Source: an uncultured Flavobacteriaceae bacterium
GTDB taxonomy: Bacteria > Bacteroidota > Bacteroidia > Flavobacteriales > Flavobacteriaceae
Direction: 5' to 3'
DNA length: 64,000 nucleotides
NCBI GenBank assembly: GCA_947497145.1
Contig: CANMFQ010000019.1
Location: 1-64,000 of the forward strand
Position 1 is the first letter of the stretch. Each line of letters starts with the position of its first letter. The notes under the pieces are model-generated. The model worked only from the letters and a program-made list of their open reading frames with translations, searched no databases and was not told the origin of the DNA. A program made the translations under genes and the position numbers. Shown here piece by piece: positions 56,386 through 64,000 of the stretch.

Positions 56386-57573
56386 ATGAACCCGTCCACT
56401 TCAGGCTGGATAAATAAATTTGGTGAAATCGTCAGTAAGAACAATGTCACTTACAACAATTTCAGTACTATTTATACTACACTAAAAAAAACAGGATTTG
56501 TGTATGGTATTAATATAGAAGTGCCTCAATATATTGAAGCCGAACACGCATTATCTGAAGACGAAAAAGCCAAAATCAATCTTCTTGCTGCACTTTACCA
56601 TACCTATGCGCTAGAGGAAAATAGTATTGATTTCAATCTCTTTTTAGAAAAAATATTTCAATTTTACCAAGACCTAGGTATAAATCAAATCTCGTTTTTT
56701 GATAAAATTTTAACGGGTTCTAAGACCTCAGCTCAGCTTGAAAAACTTATTGATTCTCGTGTATATTTAGAAGATAATATTATCAGTAAAACGTTTAACA
56801 GTGTTATTACCAATTCGCTATTGTTTATTGACGTATTAACCTTTAAAAAATACCTCGTAGACAGCGAAGACATACGTAAGCATGCGCAAGACCTAGAGTA
56901 TATCACCATTAATATCATCAATCACGCATTACAAGCAAAGGAAAAAAACAAAAACGATGAGCGTTTGGCTCAATTATTCGCCTCTTCGCTAACTTTTATT
57001 GAAAGTGACCAAGAACGTTTTGATGGTGCCTATCTTGAAAAAATAGGCCATAAATTGCGTACATGGCAAAACCAATATTTTTTAGATATTGCCTGCTTAA
57101 CTGTTTGGGAAGACAAATCATTAGAGCATCAAGAATCAGATTTAATTTTTGCTATTGGTAGAAATTTGGGCTTTCAAGATGACCAAATAACGCATTCGTT
57201 AAAAGAAATTACCGCTTTTTTTGATATCAATGCAGCCGTAATTCCTTTTTTAAAAGACAATAATCTTGCCGTTCAGTTTTATGATAGCATGTCTAAAATT
57301 GTGAATAAGCTCATTGTAAGAAACAGTAAACGTTTGCAAAAAGAGCTTTCTGAAAGTAAAGAATTGGTGGCGTTAATTTCAAAATCAACCGTGAAAGATT
57401 TGAGCGAAGAAGAGAAAAAAAAGATACAACATCAGCTCATTGATATCTTTAAAAGTATTCCTTCTTTGGCCATTTTTATACTTCCTGGCGGGGCTGTTTT
57501 ATTGCCTATTTTTATCAAACTAATCCCCAAATTACTTCCTTCTTCTTTTGATGACAATCGCATTGAAAATTAA
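56386..57573 (+). CDS. LETM1-related protein
   Basis: The 395-residue product is mostly helical, with the C-terminal motif SIPSLAIFILPGGAVLLPIFIKLIPKLLPSSFDDN. That motif is the signature of LETM1-like proteins, including the flavobacterial group described as biofilm-associated. A single membrane segment (~365-385) anchors it. Residues 1-350 form a cytoplasmic helical domain without a known motif. Role here is not known. Convergent with the LytTR regulator; 80 bases separate them. Confidence 0.85.
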   Translation: MNPSTSGWINKFGEIVSKNNVTYNNFSTIYTTLKKTGFVYGINIEVPQYIEAEHALSEDEKAKINLLAALYHTYALEENSIDFNLFLEKIFQFYQDLGINQISFFDKILTGSKTSAQLEKLIDSRVYLEDNIISKTFNSVITNSLLFIDVLTFKKYLVDSEDIRKHAQDLEYITINIINHALQAKEKNKNDERLAQLFASSLTFIESDQERFDGAYLEKIGHKLRTWQNQYFLDIACLTVWEDKSLEHQESDLIFAIGRNLGFQDDQITHSLKEITAFFDINAAVIPFLKDNNLAVQFYDSMSKIVNKLIVRNSKRLQKELSESKELVALISKSTVKDLSEEEKKKIQHQLIDIFKSIPSLAIFILPGGAVLLPIFIKLIPKLLPSSFDDNRIEN

Positions 57574-57653
57574 TTATTTTTTCACAAAAACCCTATCATA
57601 AGAAAAATCTATAGCTATAGTTAACTAATTTTTATCCAGCTAATTGAAACACG

Positions 57654-58409
57654 TTACTCTAACCATAACTTGAAGTTTTTAACACGCTCTCTACTTACAA
57701 TAAGTTCTTGTTCAGAATAGTGATTTAGCTTTATCTGTAGCCTTGAATTCGCATACCAAATAATGTCTTTAATACTATTTATATTGACATAAAATTTGCG
57801 ACTTATTCTAAAGAACATTTTGGGTTCAAGCTCAGCTTCTAAATTTTCTAAAGTAGTATCTAACAAATAATTTCTACCATCGCTAGTTGCTGCATAGGTA
57901 CCTTTGTTTTCGCTATAAAAACATTCTACCTCATCTGCATTAATGATTTTTAAGTGCTGTCCTACCCTAACGGTAAATCGCTTTTTATATTCCCGCTCTA
58001 TAGGATTAACCAACAACTTTTTGATGTCTTCAAAATCTAAAGCCAATTTCTGTGGCTGCGGTTTTAATGTCTTGTACTTTTCAACTGCCCTCGCTAACTC
58101 TTCGTCATCAATAGGTTTTAATAAATAATCAATACTATTCAACTTAAAAGCCTTCAACGCATATTCATCATAAGCACTGGTAAAAATGATAGCACTCTTC
58201 ACCTCTATCGCTTCAAAAATTTCGAAAGAAAGTCCGTCTGATAGTTGAATATCTAAAAAGATTAAGTCTGGATGCTTATTGTTTTCAAACCACTGTATCG
58301 CCTCTTCAACCGAGTGCAGCATTACAGAAACCGTAATCTCCAAGTCTGCCAAAAGCCTTGATAGTCTTCTTGCAGCAGGTTTTTCATCTTCAATTATTAT
58401 TACGTTCAT
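57654..58409 (-). CDS. LytTR family response regulator
   Basis: The 251-residue product has a receiver domain (1-120) with acidic pocket (IIIEDEK), phospho-acceptor Asp53 (FLDIQLSDG), Thr/Ser (FTSAYDEY) and Lys (LLKPID), then a LytTR DNA-binding domain (~145-250; RFTVRVGQHLKIINADEVECFYSENKGTYA and FFRISRKFYVNINSI). It probably pairs with the kinase at 59668 in the same minus-strand run. The targets are unknown. Confidence 0.93.
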   Translation of the reverse strand: MNVIIIEDEKPAARRLSRLLADLEITVSVMLHSVEEAIQWFENNKHPDLIFLDIQLSDGLSFEIFEAIEVKSAIIFTSAYDEYALKAFKLNSIDYLLKPIDDEELARAVEKYKTLKPQPQKLALDFEDIKKLLVNPIEREYKKRFTVRVGQHLKIINADEVECFYSENKGTYAATSDGRNYLLDTTLENLEAELEPKMFFRISRKFYVNINSIKDIIWYANSRLQIKLNHYSEQELIVSRERVKNFKLWLE

Positions 58410-58453
58410 AAATTTCTTCTATAAATAATTCTATGTACCACCCTATTATTAAA

Positions 58454-58788
58454 CTAATCTTGATGTTCATTCATATACTTTTCAATTTGCTTTTTCTCCC
58501 AAGCTTCGCTAAAAAATGGATTAAATGAAAAAACACAAAAAGCATGAATAATAAGTCCTAACCCCATAAAATAGGTGTTCCATAGACATTCCAATCAACA
58601 TAATTCAAAAAATCTGCCTCTCCAAAAACAGCTGAGCTGAGCAAAACAACATGTATTTTTTTTCTTGCTAGCAGTAAAACAGTACAGACTACAATATAGA
58701 CCACAAGGTGACCATAAAAACCTTTTATAGCGTCAACTCTTTTTTGCGCACGCTCATAAGGCGATAGTGTTTCATTTTTTGATTTCAC
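58454..58788 (-). pseudogene. frameshifted 2TM-domain gene
   Basis: The frame from a likely GTG at 58788 (VKSKNETLSPYERAQKRV) stops after ILWG at ~58558. The adjacent phase continues with MGLGLIIHAFCVFSFNPFFSEAWEKK to a TAG at 58454. Restoring one T near 58558-58561 joins them into a full 2TM protein of ~111 residues, with the VFSFNPFFS hallmark. So this is either a real -1 frameshift mutation or a sequence error. The longer track from 58872 uses a TTG start and is less convincing. Confidence 0.8.
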
Positions 58789-58883
58789 AATATTGAATTT
58801 TAGGTTGATCGTTTTACCTGCCTCAGAAGGCACGTATTTAGTCTGTATACATTGGATTGTACAGCACACCAATTAGTGTATTT

Positions 58884-59228
58884 TTATTTAAATTTCTCTG
58901 CTTGCTTTCGGTCTTCTTCCATAAACTTTTTAATCTGTCTTTCTTCCCATTCTTTACTAAAAAACGGATTAAAAGAAAACACTTTCACTGCATGAGAAAC
59001 CACCCCAATACCCCAAAAAAACCAAGTTGCAAATGTTCCAAAATCCCAGAAAATATCCCAAAATGCCCTGCCAGATTGCATACCAGTAATAAAAACAGTC
59101 AGTGTAAGCATTGTATTCACAAGCAGATATACCGTAAGATGAATAAAAAACCCTTTCATTTCCTTTACCCGTTTCTCAGCCCTTTCTCTCTTCTCGTTAG
59201 TTATATTTGAATATGTCATTATTTCCAT
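58884..59228 (-). CDS. 2TM-domain protein
   Basis: The 114-residue product has two membrane helices (about 28-50 and 65-90) between charged ends: RAEKRVKEMKGFFIHLTVYL and VFSFNPFFSKEWEERQIKKFM, the 2TM (PF13239-like) signature. Its start overlaps the end of the next upstream gene; an in-frame ATG three codons later (59219) would make a TAATG overlap instead. It is a small inner-membrane protein found with LytTR systems. Function unknown. Confidence 0.88.
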   Translation of the reverse strand: MEIMTYSNITNEKRERAEKRVKEMKGFFIHLTVYLLVNTMLTLTVFITGMQSGRAFWDIFWDFGTFATWFFWGIGVVSHAVKVFSFNPFFSKEWEERQIKKFMEEDRKQAEKFK

Positions 59229-59545
59229 CTTTTTTGATTTTCTTCTTCTTCTCTCATAAACTCATTAATCTTGCGCGCCTCCCAATCCTTTCCTAAAAAC
59301 GGTGATAACCCAAATATTTTTATGGCACGAAACCCTAGTCCAATACCCCAAACAAAAGCAATCCATAAGAACCACATATTACTCCATTGATTGGTGTAAT
59401 AGTTTAGCCCAGCCATAAGCGATACAAACAGTAGGTATGAAAAAAGTTTTGAATAAAATTCCTTCTCTTCTGCTAGGCGTTTCATAGCGCGCTGATATTT
59501 TATATCATCAACAGAAGACCTGTTTTGCTTTTCTAATAATTCCAT
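59219..59545 (-). CDS. 2TM-domain protein
   Basis: The 108-residue product has the same layout: KYQRAMKRLAEEKEFYSKLFSYLLFVSLMAGLNYYTN and a second helix, then IFGLSPFLGKDWEARKINEFMREEE. It is preceded by the kinase gene, 122 bases upstream, and overlaps the next 2TM gene. Probably partners of the kinase's own 2TM domain. Confidence 0.88.
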   Translation of the reverse strand: MELLEKQNRSSVDDIKYQRAMKRLAEEKEFYSKLFSYLLFVSLMAGLNYYTNQWSNMWFLWIAFVWGIGLGFRAIKIFGLSPFLGKDWEARKINEFMREEEENQKRWK

Positions 59546-59667
59546 TTGGTTCTTTTTCTTTTGTTATGAACTTATCTTGATTTTTCTACTTCAAATATCT
59601 AAAAACACGCCTCATCCTCTAAAAATTAATTTCTGAATTGTTGTTTTTGGCTGATGAATCGCTTCTT

Positions 59668-61011
59668 TTAAAAATCATCATCTTTCATATACTCTTGCAT
59701 TTTACGATGCTCCCAATTTTTACCAAAAAACGGATTATATCCATAAGCCTCTAAGCCGTTAGCTATTAGACCAAATCCCCAACCTACGGCAGGAAAAATA
59801 GCCCATGGAAAACTAGAGCTACGGTAATTGATAAAAATCAAAAAAGGAATAACCAGGCAATACGCCGCCAAGTTGCCATAAAATCCCTTAATCGCCTTTA
59901 CCTTGGCTTTTGCTTTTTCATACCGCTTGTCTTCTAAGTATACTTCCTGGGTTTCGTGTTTTGAAATTTGCTGTGTTAACACCGGTAATTTAACACTAAA
60001 ATCTGTTGCTGTTTTGCTAATTTTCACTTTCCTATCGGTCAATATACCATAGCGTTGCTGTATGTTAGTTAAACCTACCCCACTACTTTGTTTCACCACC
60101 TGCTTTTCTTGTAAATTATTGGTAACCGCCAACATTCCGGCTTCTTCAAATACTTTTATATGCAACGGTTTACTGGCAGTCACCACATTATGCTTAACAG
60201 CATTTTCTAGCAACAACTGTAATGACAGCGGTACTATTTTGGCATTAGGATCACTACATTGGTCTGGTATCTCAAAAACAATACTATCTTCAAAACGCAT
60301 TTTTAACAGCCTTACATAGGTTTTTGCAAACTGCAGCTCCTCATCTACCGTAACCAAATCTTTATTTTTTTGCTCTAAAACATAACGATATACTTTTGAT
60401 AACGAAGTAGTAAATTTTTGCGCCTGATACGGGTCTTCTTCAATTAAACTAGTAAGCACATTAAGACTATTAAACAAAAAGTGGGGGTCTAATTGATTCT
60501 TTAACGCATCAAACTTAGCAGCGGCAGTACCTGCAATAATTTTTTGTTCTTTTACCTTATTTTCTTGTCGGTATTTGTAATAATAAATAGCATAAAACAC
60601 CAAAGAAACACCCAAACCTATTAAAAGCGGTTGCCTATAACTTGCTATTTCCTCTGCCAATAGCACCTCTAAGAAAGGCTTGCCCTTAAAAACAACCAAA
60701 ATAATTAAACGCGACACAAACACCCCAATACATGACAAAACAATATTCCCAAAGATGGCAATAGTCATTCGTTTGAGGGTGTATATAAAATTGTTAAAAA
60801 AGTTGAGGAGGTAAAAAAACCAATAGGCATTAAGCATATACAGCAACAATGCAAACACCATGGTGTAATAATAGTTATGCAACGCAATGGCAAGTGTAAA
60901 ACCAGTATCAAAATCGCCCATCAAATAGTAATACACTAAAAAGCCTACATAGATTATATTACCAATAAGAAAGGCTCTTAGTAACTCCTTCAAAAAACGA
61001 TTTACACTCAT
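59668..61011 (-). CDS. LytS-type histidine kinase with C-terminal 2TM domain
   Basis: The 447-residue product has about four N-terminal membrane helices (12-145) and a His_kinase domain with phospho-acceptor H177 (QLDPHFLFNSLNVL). An ATPase domain with LQLLLENAVKHN and a degenerate end follows. Uncommonly, residues ~362-447 add a full 2TM domain (YEKAKAKVKAIKGFYGNLAAYCLVIP and GLEAYGYNPFFGKNWEHRKM). It overlaps the TPR gene's stop by four bases. It would phosphorylate the LytTR regulator at 57654. Confidence 0.93.
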   Translation of the reverse strand: MSVNRFLKELLRAFLIGNIIYVGFLVYYYLMGDFDTGFTLAIALHNYYYTMVFALLLYMLNAYWFFYLLNFFNNFIYTLKRMTIAIFGNIVLSCIGVFVSRLIILVVFKGKPFLEVLLAEEIASYRQPLLIGLGVSLVFYAIYYYKYRQENKVKEQKIIAGTAAAKFDALKNQLDPHFLFNSLNVLTSLIEEDPYQAQKFTTSLSKVYRYVLEQKNKDLVTVDEELQFAKTYVRLLKMRFEDSIVFEIPDQCSDPNAKIVPLSLQLLLENAVKHNVVTASKPLHIKVFEEAGMLAVTNNLQEKQVVKQSSGVGLTNIQQRYGILTDRKVKISKTATDFSVKLPVLTQQISKHETQEVYLEDKRYEKAKAKVKAIKGFYGNLAAYCLVIPFLIFINYRSSSFPWAIFPAVGWGFGLIANGLEAYGYNPFFGKNWEHRKMQEYMKDDDF

Positions 61012-61643
61012 TTATTACAGTTTTCAAGTAGCATTTCTGCACGATCTTTACCCCAATTGGGGTGAAATGCCGACGCTGGTTTAAAGTTAGCGAAAAGTTC
61101 TAAGGAATGCGCTACCTGTTCACAATATGGCGCTATATCTTTACCAAAATACCGAGCTGAACCTATCTCCCATTCTGCTTTAGAAAACACCACTCTAGGG
61201 TTATTAGGAGCTATAGCCATTGCTTTTTCATAGCACATTGCCGCTTTTCCTGAAAGGGTCATACCATAGGTAGCACCATCAAACACAATCCATGCGGTAT
61301 AAATCATTGCTTGCTGCACCAGTATCTCTGCATTATTGGGCGAAATAGCCTTTGCTAAATCAACAAATTCTTGTGCTTTTTCAAGCTGTTGCGTTAATTT
61401 TTGTTCATCTTTTTCACCAAACGAAACAATGGTGTTTATTTGAGCCACGTAGTAGTATGGCAACCAATCATCAACGGCTACTGCCGAAATGCGTTCAAAC
61501 ATATTAGCCGCTTCTAAAGGCTTGTTCGCACTCCATAGTTCAAATGCTTTTTTCATACCATTGGTATATTGGTCTTGAGCAAAAAAGAAGCTTGTAAAAA
61601 AAATAGCAAAAATTGTTAGCGTACTTCTCATAATTAATTTCAT
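61008..61643 (-). CDS. secreted TPR-like protein
   Basis: The 211-residue product has a signal peptide (an internal ATG at 61631 gives an equally good one, MRSTLTIFAIFFTSFFFAQ) and helical repeat text: MKKAFELWSANKPLEAANMFERISA, DLAKAISPNNAEILVQQAMIYTAW, CYEKAMAIAPNNPRVVFSKAEWEIG. The gene heads the two-component unit and overlaps the kinase start, so it may be a periplasmic sensor or helper of it. Confidence 0.8.
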   Translation of the reverse strand: MKLIMRSTLTIFAIFFTSFFFAQDQYTNGMKKAFELWSANKPLEAANMFERISAVAVDDWLPYYYVAQINTIVSFGEKDEQKLTQQLEKAQEFVDLAKAISPNNAEILVQQAMIYTAWIVFDGATYGMTLSGKAAMCYEKAMAIAPNNPRVVFSKAEWEIGSARYFGKDIAPYCEQVAHSLELFANFKPASAFHPNWGKDRAEMLLENCNK

Positions 61644-61690
61644 TTTATCCCCACTAGATGGGTTTGTTAGTGTATTGTTAAGACTTATTT

Positions 61691-62104
61691 TTATAGGCGT
61701 ATATGCTGTTTAACCAGTGTATTTTTAACCGTAAACTTGGCATCCTCCCATTTTGGTGGGCCAAATTTTGCAGGTGCATTATTAGAACTTCCTGTAGCTT
61801 CTGTAGGGATTCCCAAAAAAGTATCTAATTCCCCATCGTAATCGGCATCATGAAAAACAGAAATGGCATAAGTCCCTTCAGGGATATCCGCAAAGCGCAC
61901 CTTACTTTTTCCGTCTTCAATTTGTCCAAAAACGCCCTTAAAGGGTGCTTTTAACCAACTATCCGCTGTGGAATAAAGCCCTATCAGCATTTGACCTTCG
62001 GCACTTTCAATGCCTGTGATTTCAACTTCTATCACCCCATTATCTTGAGCATAAGCAACACTTGATAGTAAAATAAATAGCAGTAAACGAACTAAATGTA
62101 TCAT
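61691..62104 (-). CDS. DUF2141 secreted protein
   Basis: The 137-residue product has a signal peptide ending AYAQ (about residue 20), then DUF2141 text: VIEVEITGIESAEGQMLIGLYSTADSWL, FADIPEGTYAISVFHDADYDGELDTFLGIPTEATGSSNNA with conserved HDAD and a C-terminal KNTLVKQHIRL. Small exported protein of unknown role, widespread in Bacteroidota and Proteobacteria. It starts the minus-strand run; spacing to the TPR gene is 47 bases. Confidence 0.92.
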   Translation of the reverse strand: MIHLVRLLLFILLSSVAYAQDNGVIEVEITGIESAEGQMLIGLYSTADSWLKAPFKGVFGQIEDGKSKVRFADIPEGTYAISVFHDADYDGELDTFLGIPTEATGSSNNAPAKFGPPKWEDAKFTVKNTLVKQHIRL

Positions 62105-62870
62105 GTTATTTTTTTATTTGATTACATGGCAAACTTCCACTATTTACTAAACCTTAGAAAAAAACAAAAACCGAATTGTATGTATTCTATGACGAAGTGT
62201 ACTTTTTAGCCCCCAAATGCATTTCATCTAACAAGAAAGAAAAAAGACCGCTGCGCTGTTAGAATAGCGAACAGAGACTTTTTTTTGAATGGCATTTCTT
62301 TTCCTTAGTCCTGTTTCTTGGTGCTTCTCTATGGAAATCAAAGCCGATGAAAAAACCAGCCAATTAGCACTATTTTTTGCCCATGACATTAATAACTAAA
62401 AACGGTCAACTATTATCAGGGCCATTTAAAAATGAGTAGTGTGGGAAGATACAAGAATCAAGAAAACAGGACTATTAGAAATTAATACCCATAAAAAACA
62501 AGAAATTAATAACTAAAAACGGTCAACTATTATCAGGGACATTCAAAAATGAGTAGTGTGGGAAGGTACAAGAATCAAGAAACAGGACTATTAGAAATTA
62601 ATACCCATAAAAAACAAGAAATTAATAACTAAAAACGGTCAACTATATTCAGGGACATTCAGTGTGGGAAGATACAAGAATCAAGAAACAGGACTATTAG
62701 TCTTGGCTCTTGCTTCCTGATTCTTATTTCTCTTTTCTCTGCCCTCTTCTCCCTCTGCTCCGCTCTCTCCAAAATGTCATTATATGCCTATTTAGGGTTG
62801 CTTTTAAAAGCGTAAGAAGCTGGTTCGTTTTTAGGCACACAAATAGTAGAAATAATCCTAATTTTACACC
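62105..62870. other. intergenic spacer with tandem repeat
   Basis: This 766-base spacer includes aaaagaccgctgcgctgtt words near 62245, the tandem repeat at 62388-62700, and a pyrimidine-rich tail (62701-62770). No conventional gene is supported. A 62-codon frame at 62710 is rejected as repeat translation. Confidence 0.6.
62388..62700 (+). repeat. ~117-bp tandem repeat, nearly three units
   Basis: Units begin with attaataactaaaaacggtc at 62388, 62505 and 62621 (periods 117 and 116); the last is shortened (attcagtgtggg) and ends at 62700. Units 1 and 2 contain atgagtagtgtgggaag and cataaaaaacaag segments. Unit differences are few point changes and a run of As. Each unit contains a short open frame (62432-62485, 62549-62632), not accepted as genes. 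Confidence 0.9.
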
Positions 62871-64000
62871 ATGGTTAGAAATATTCAATTGCGGATAAGT
62901 TTAAAAGAAAATGGCCAAGCAGGAATGCTTAAAACCAAAACAGCTAAATATTTGGGTATTTCTGAGGAAGGGCTTCAAATAAAAGTACTACGTAAATCTA
63001 TTGACGCCCGAAAACCGAGTATTTACTTCAATTACAAATTAGCAGTATACATCAACGAGCCTATGCCCGTTGCATCTGATTATACTTTTGATTATAAAGA
63101 TGTTTCCAAAGCAAAACCCATACACATTATCGGTTTTGGTCCGGCAGGTATGTGGGCAGCACTCCGTTGCCTAGAGCTCGGTTACAAACCTATCGTTTTA
63201 GAACGTGGTAAAAACGTTCAAGATCGTAGAAGAGATTTAAAGGCCATTAATCGTGATCATATTGTTAATGAAGATTCAAATTATTGTTTTGGCGAGGGGG
63301 GAGCAGGCACTTATTCTGACGGTAAACTATACACCCGAAGCTTAAAACGCGGTGATGTTAGGCGTATTTTTGAAAGCCTAGTACACCACGGTGCTACCGA
63401 TGAAATTCTGGTTGATGCACACCCACATATTGGCACAAATAAGCTCCCAAAAATTGTTCAAAACATACGAGAAACCATCATAAAATATGGTGGAGAGGTG
63501 CATTTTAATACCAAAGTGGTTGATTTTAAAATTGACAACAATCAACTTAAATCAATCACCTTACAAAACGATAACGAACTTGAAGCATCAAAAGTAATAC
63601 TAGCCACCGGGCATTCGGCTCGGGATATCTATTACCTCTTAGATCGTAAAAAAATAGCCTTAAAAGCAAAATCTTTTGCCATGGGTGTTCGGGTAGAGCA
63701 TCCGCAGCACATAATAGATACTATTCAATACCATTGTAAAGGCCAGCGCAATGAACAGCTACCTGCCGCTGCCTACAGTCTAGTGCAACAAGTAAAAAAT
63801 AGGGGTGTTTATTCTTTTTGCATGTGTCCCGGAGGGTTCATTGTTCCTGCTGCTACTGCCCCTGGTGAGGTGGTAGTAAACGGTATGTCTCCTTCAAAAA
63901 GAAATAATCTGTATGCCAATTCGGGTATTGTTGTAGCAATTAATGTGGATGAAGATTTACCCAAGTTTGAGAAATTTGGCCCATTAAAAGGCTTGGAATA
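62871..64000 (+). CDS. FAD-dependent oxidoreductase (partial, runs off end)
   Basis: The ATG at 62871 opens a frame that reaches the window edge (376 codons seen). It has an N-terminal helical/beta segment (residues 1-80; LKTKTAKYLGISEEGLQIKVLRKSIDARK) then a dinucleotide-binding motif IIGFGPAGMWAALRCLELGYKPIVLERG and FAD-contact text FGEGGAGTYSDGKLYT, plus ATGHSARDIY and a Cys-containing SFCMCPGGFIVPAAT. It matches the large NAD(P)/FAD oxidoreductase group (COG2509-like). Substrate unknown. No stop in view, so the C-terminus is missing. Confidence 0.9.
   Translation, partial: MVRNIQLRISLKENGQAGMLKTKTAKYLGISEEGLQIKVLRKSIDARKPSIYFNYKLAVYINEPMPVASDYTFDYKDVSKAKPIHIIGFGPAGMWAALRCLELGYKPIVLERGKNVQDRRRDLKAINRDHIVNEDSNYCFGEGGAGTYSDGKLYTRSLKRGDVRRIFESLVHHGATDEILVDAHPHIGTNKLPKIVQNIRETIIKYGGEVHFNTKVVDFKIDNNQLKSITLQNDNELEASKVILATGHSARDIYYLLDRKKIALKAKSFAMGVRVEHPQHIIDTIQYHCKGQRNEQLPAAAYSLVQQVKNRGVYSFCMCPGGFIVPAATAPGEVVVNGMSPSKRNNLYANSGIVVAINVDEDLPKFEKFGPLKGLE

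Noticed and set aside
62710-62898. 62-codon ORF before the FAD oxidoreductase
   Set aside because: Begins in the pyrimidine-rich repeat and overlaps the start of the real gene at 62871.

Overview
The window is A+T-rich, has very few Shine-Dalgarno-like sites, carries TAnnTTTG-type -7 promoter boxes, and encodes DUF5777 barrels, 2TM-domain proteins, LytTR two-component pairs, DUF547/DUF2141 proteins and many short-signal lipoproteins. Together this points to a chromosome of the Bacteroidota, most likely a marine-type Flavobacteriaceae. The genus cannot be named from this sequence alone. No rRNA, tRNA, CRISPR array, transposase or phage gene was seen.

Layout. (1) 0-6 kb: a DUF3995 membrane protein, then a cluster of haem-binding lipoproteins (CxxCH motifs) with a YceI protein, an OB-fold protein and a DUF5777 beta-barrel. 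This looks like an envelope redox module, and it follows a damaged tandem duplicate of its own first genes. A second outer-membrane barrel comes next. (2) 6-9.4 kb: fumC, a coiled-coil membrane protein and an acetyltransferase. (3) 9.6-35.7 kb: an all-plus-strand accessory island of about 20 genes. It holds an SPFH-SHOCT protein, a TPR histidine kinase with a LytTR regulator, DUF1266, LemA, M23 peptidase, SUKH (SMI1/KNR4), ankyrin, ankyrin-SHOCT and DUF4034-like proteins, and two ~1000-residue MORN/YwqK-repeat secreted proteins bracketing an unknown secreted protein. Decayed ORFs, low-complexity spacers and two copies of one intergenic module lie between them. The family content resembles polymorphic-toxin immunity islands, but no recognisable toxin is present. 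This is the best candidate for an undescribed system. (4) 35.7-38.4 kb: an AraC regulator divergent from a PhyH dioxygenase and sugar-isomerase pair, probably a small catabolic unit. (5) 38.6-49.7 kb: mostly housekeeping genes: ligA, a LOG family protein, prmC, ribD, a HAD phosphatase, an EamA transporter, YigZ, Cu/Zn superoxide dismutase, two VOC proteins, a TIGR04283-like glycosyltransferase and a DUF547 protein. (6) 49.7-57.6 kb: a lipoprotein bracketed by long direct repeats, a GT1-type glycosyltransferase, a BamA/TamA-like barrel, an RND/MMPL exporter and a LETM1-related protein. (7) 57.6-62.1 kb, minus strand: a TPR protein, a LytS-type kinase fused to a 2TM domain, three 2TM-domain genes (one frameshifted), a LytTR regulator, and upstream a DUF2141 protein. 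(8) 62.1-64 kb: a spacer with a ~117-bp tandem repeat, then an FAD-dependent oxidoreductase that runs off the window end.

Several starts were moved downstream of the longest ORF on signal-peptide, domain-boundary or overlap grounds; these choices are given per entry. All family assignments are by eye from the translations. No search or alignment program was run.
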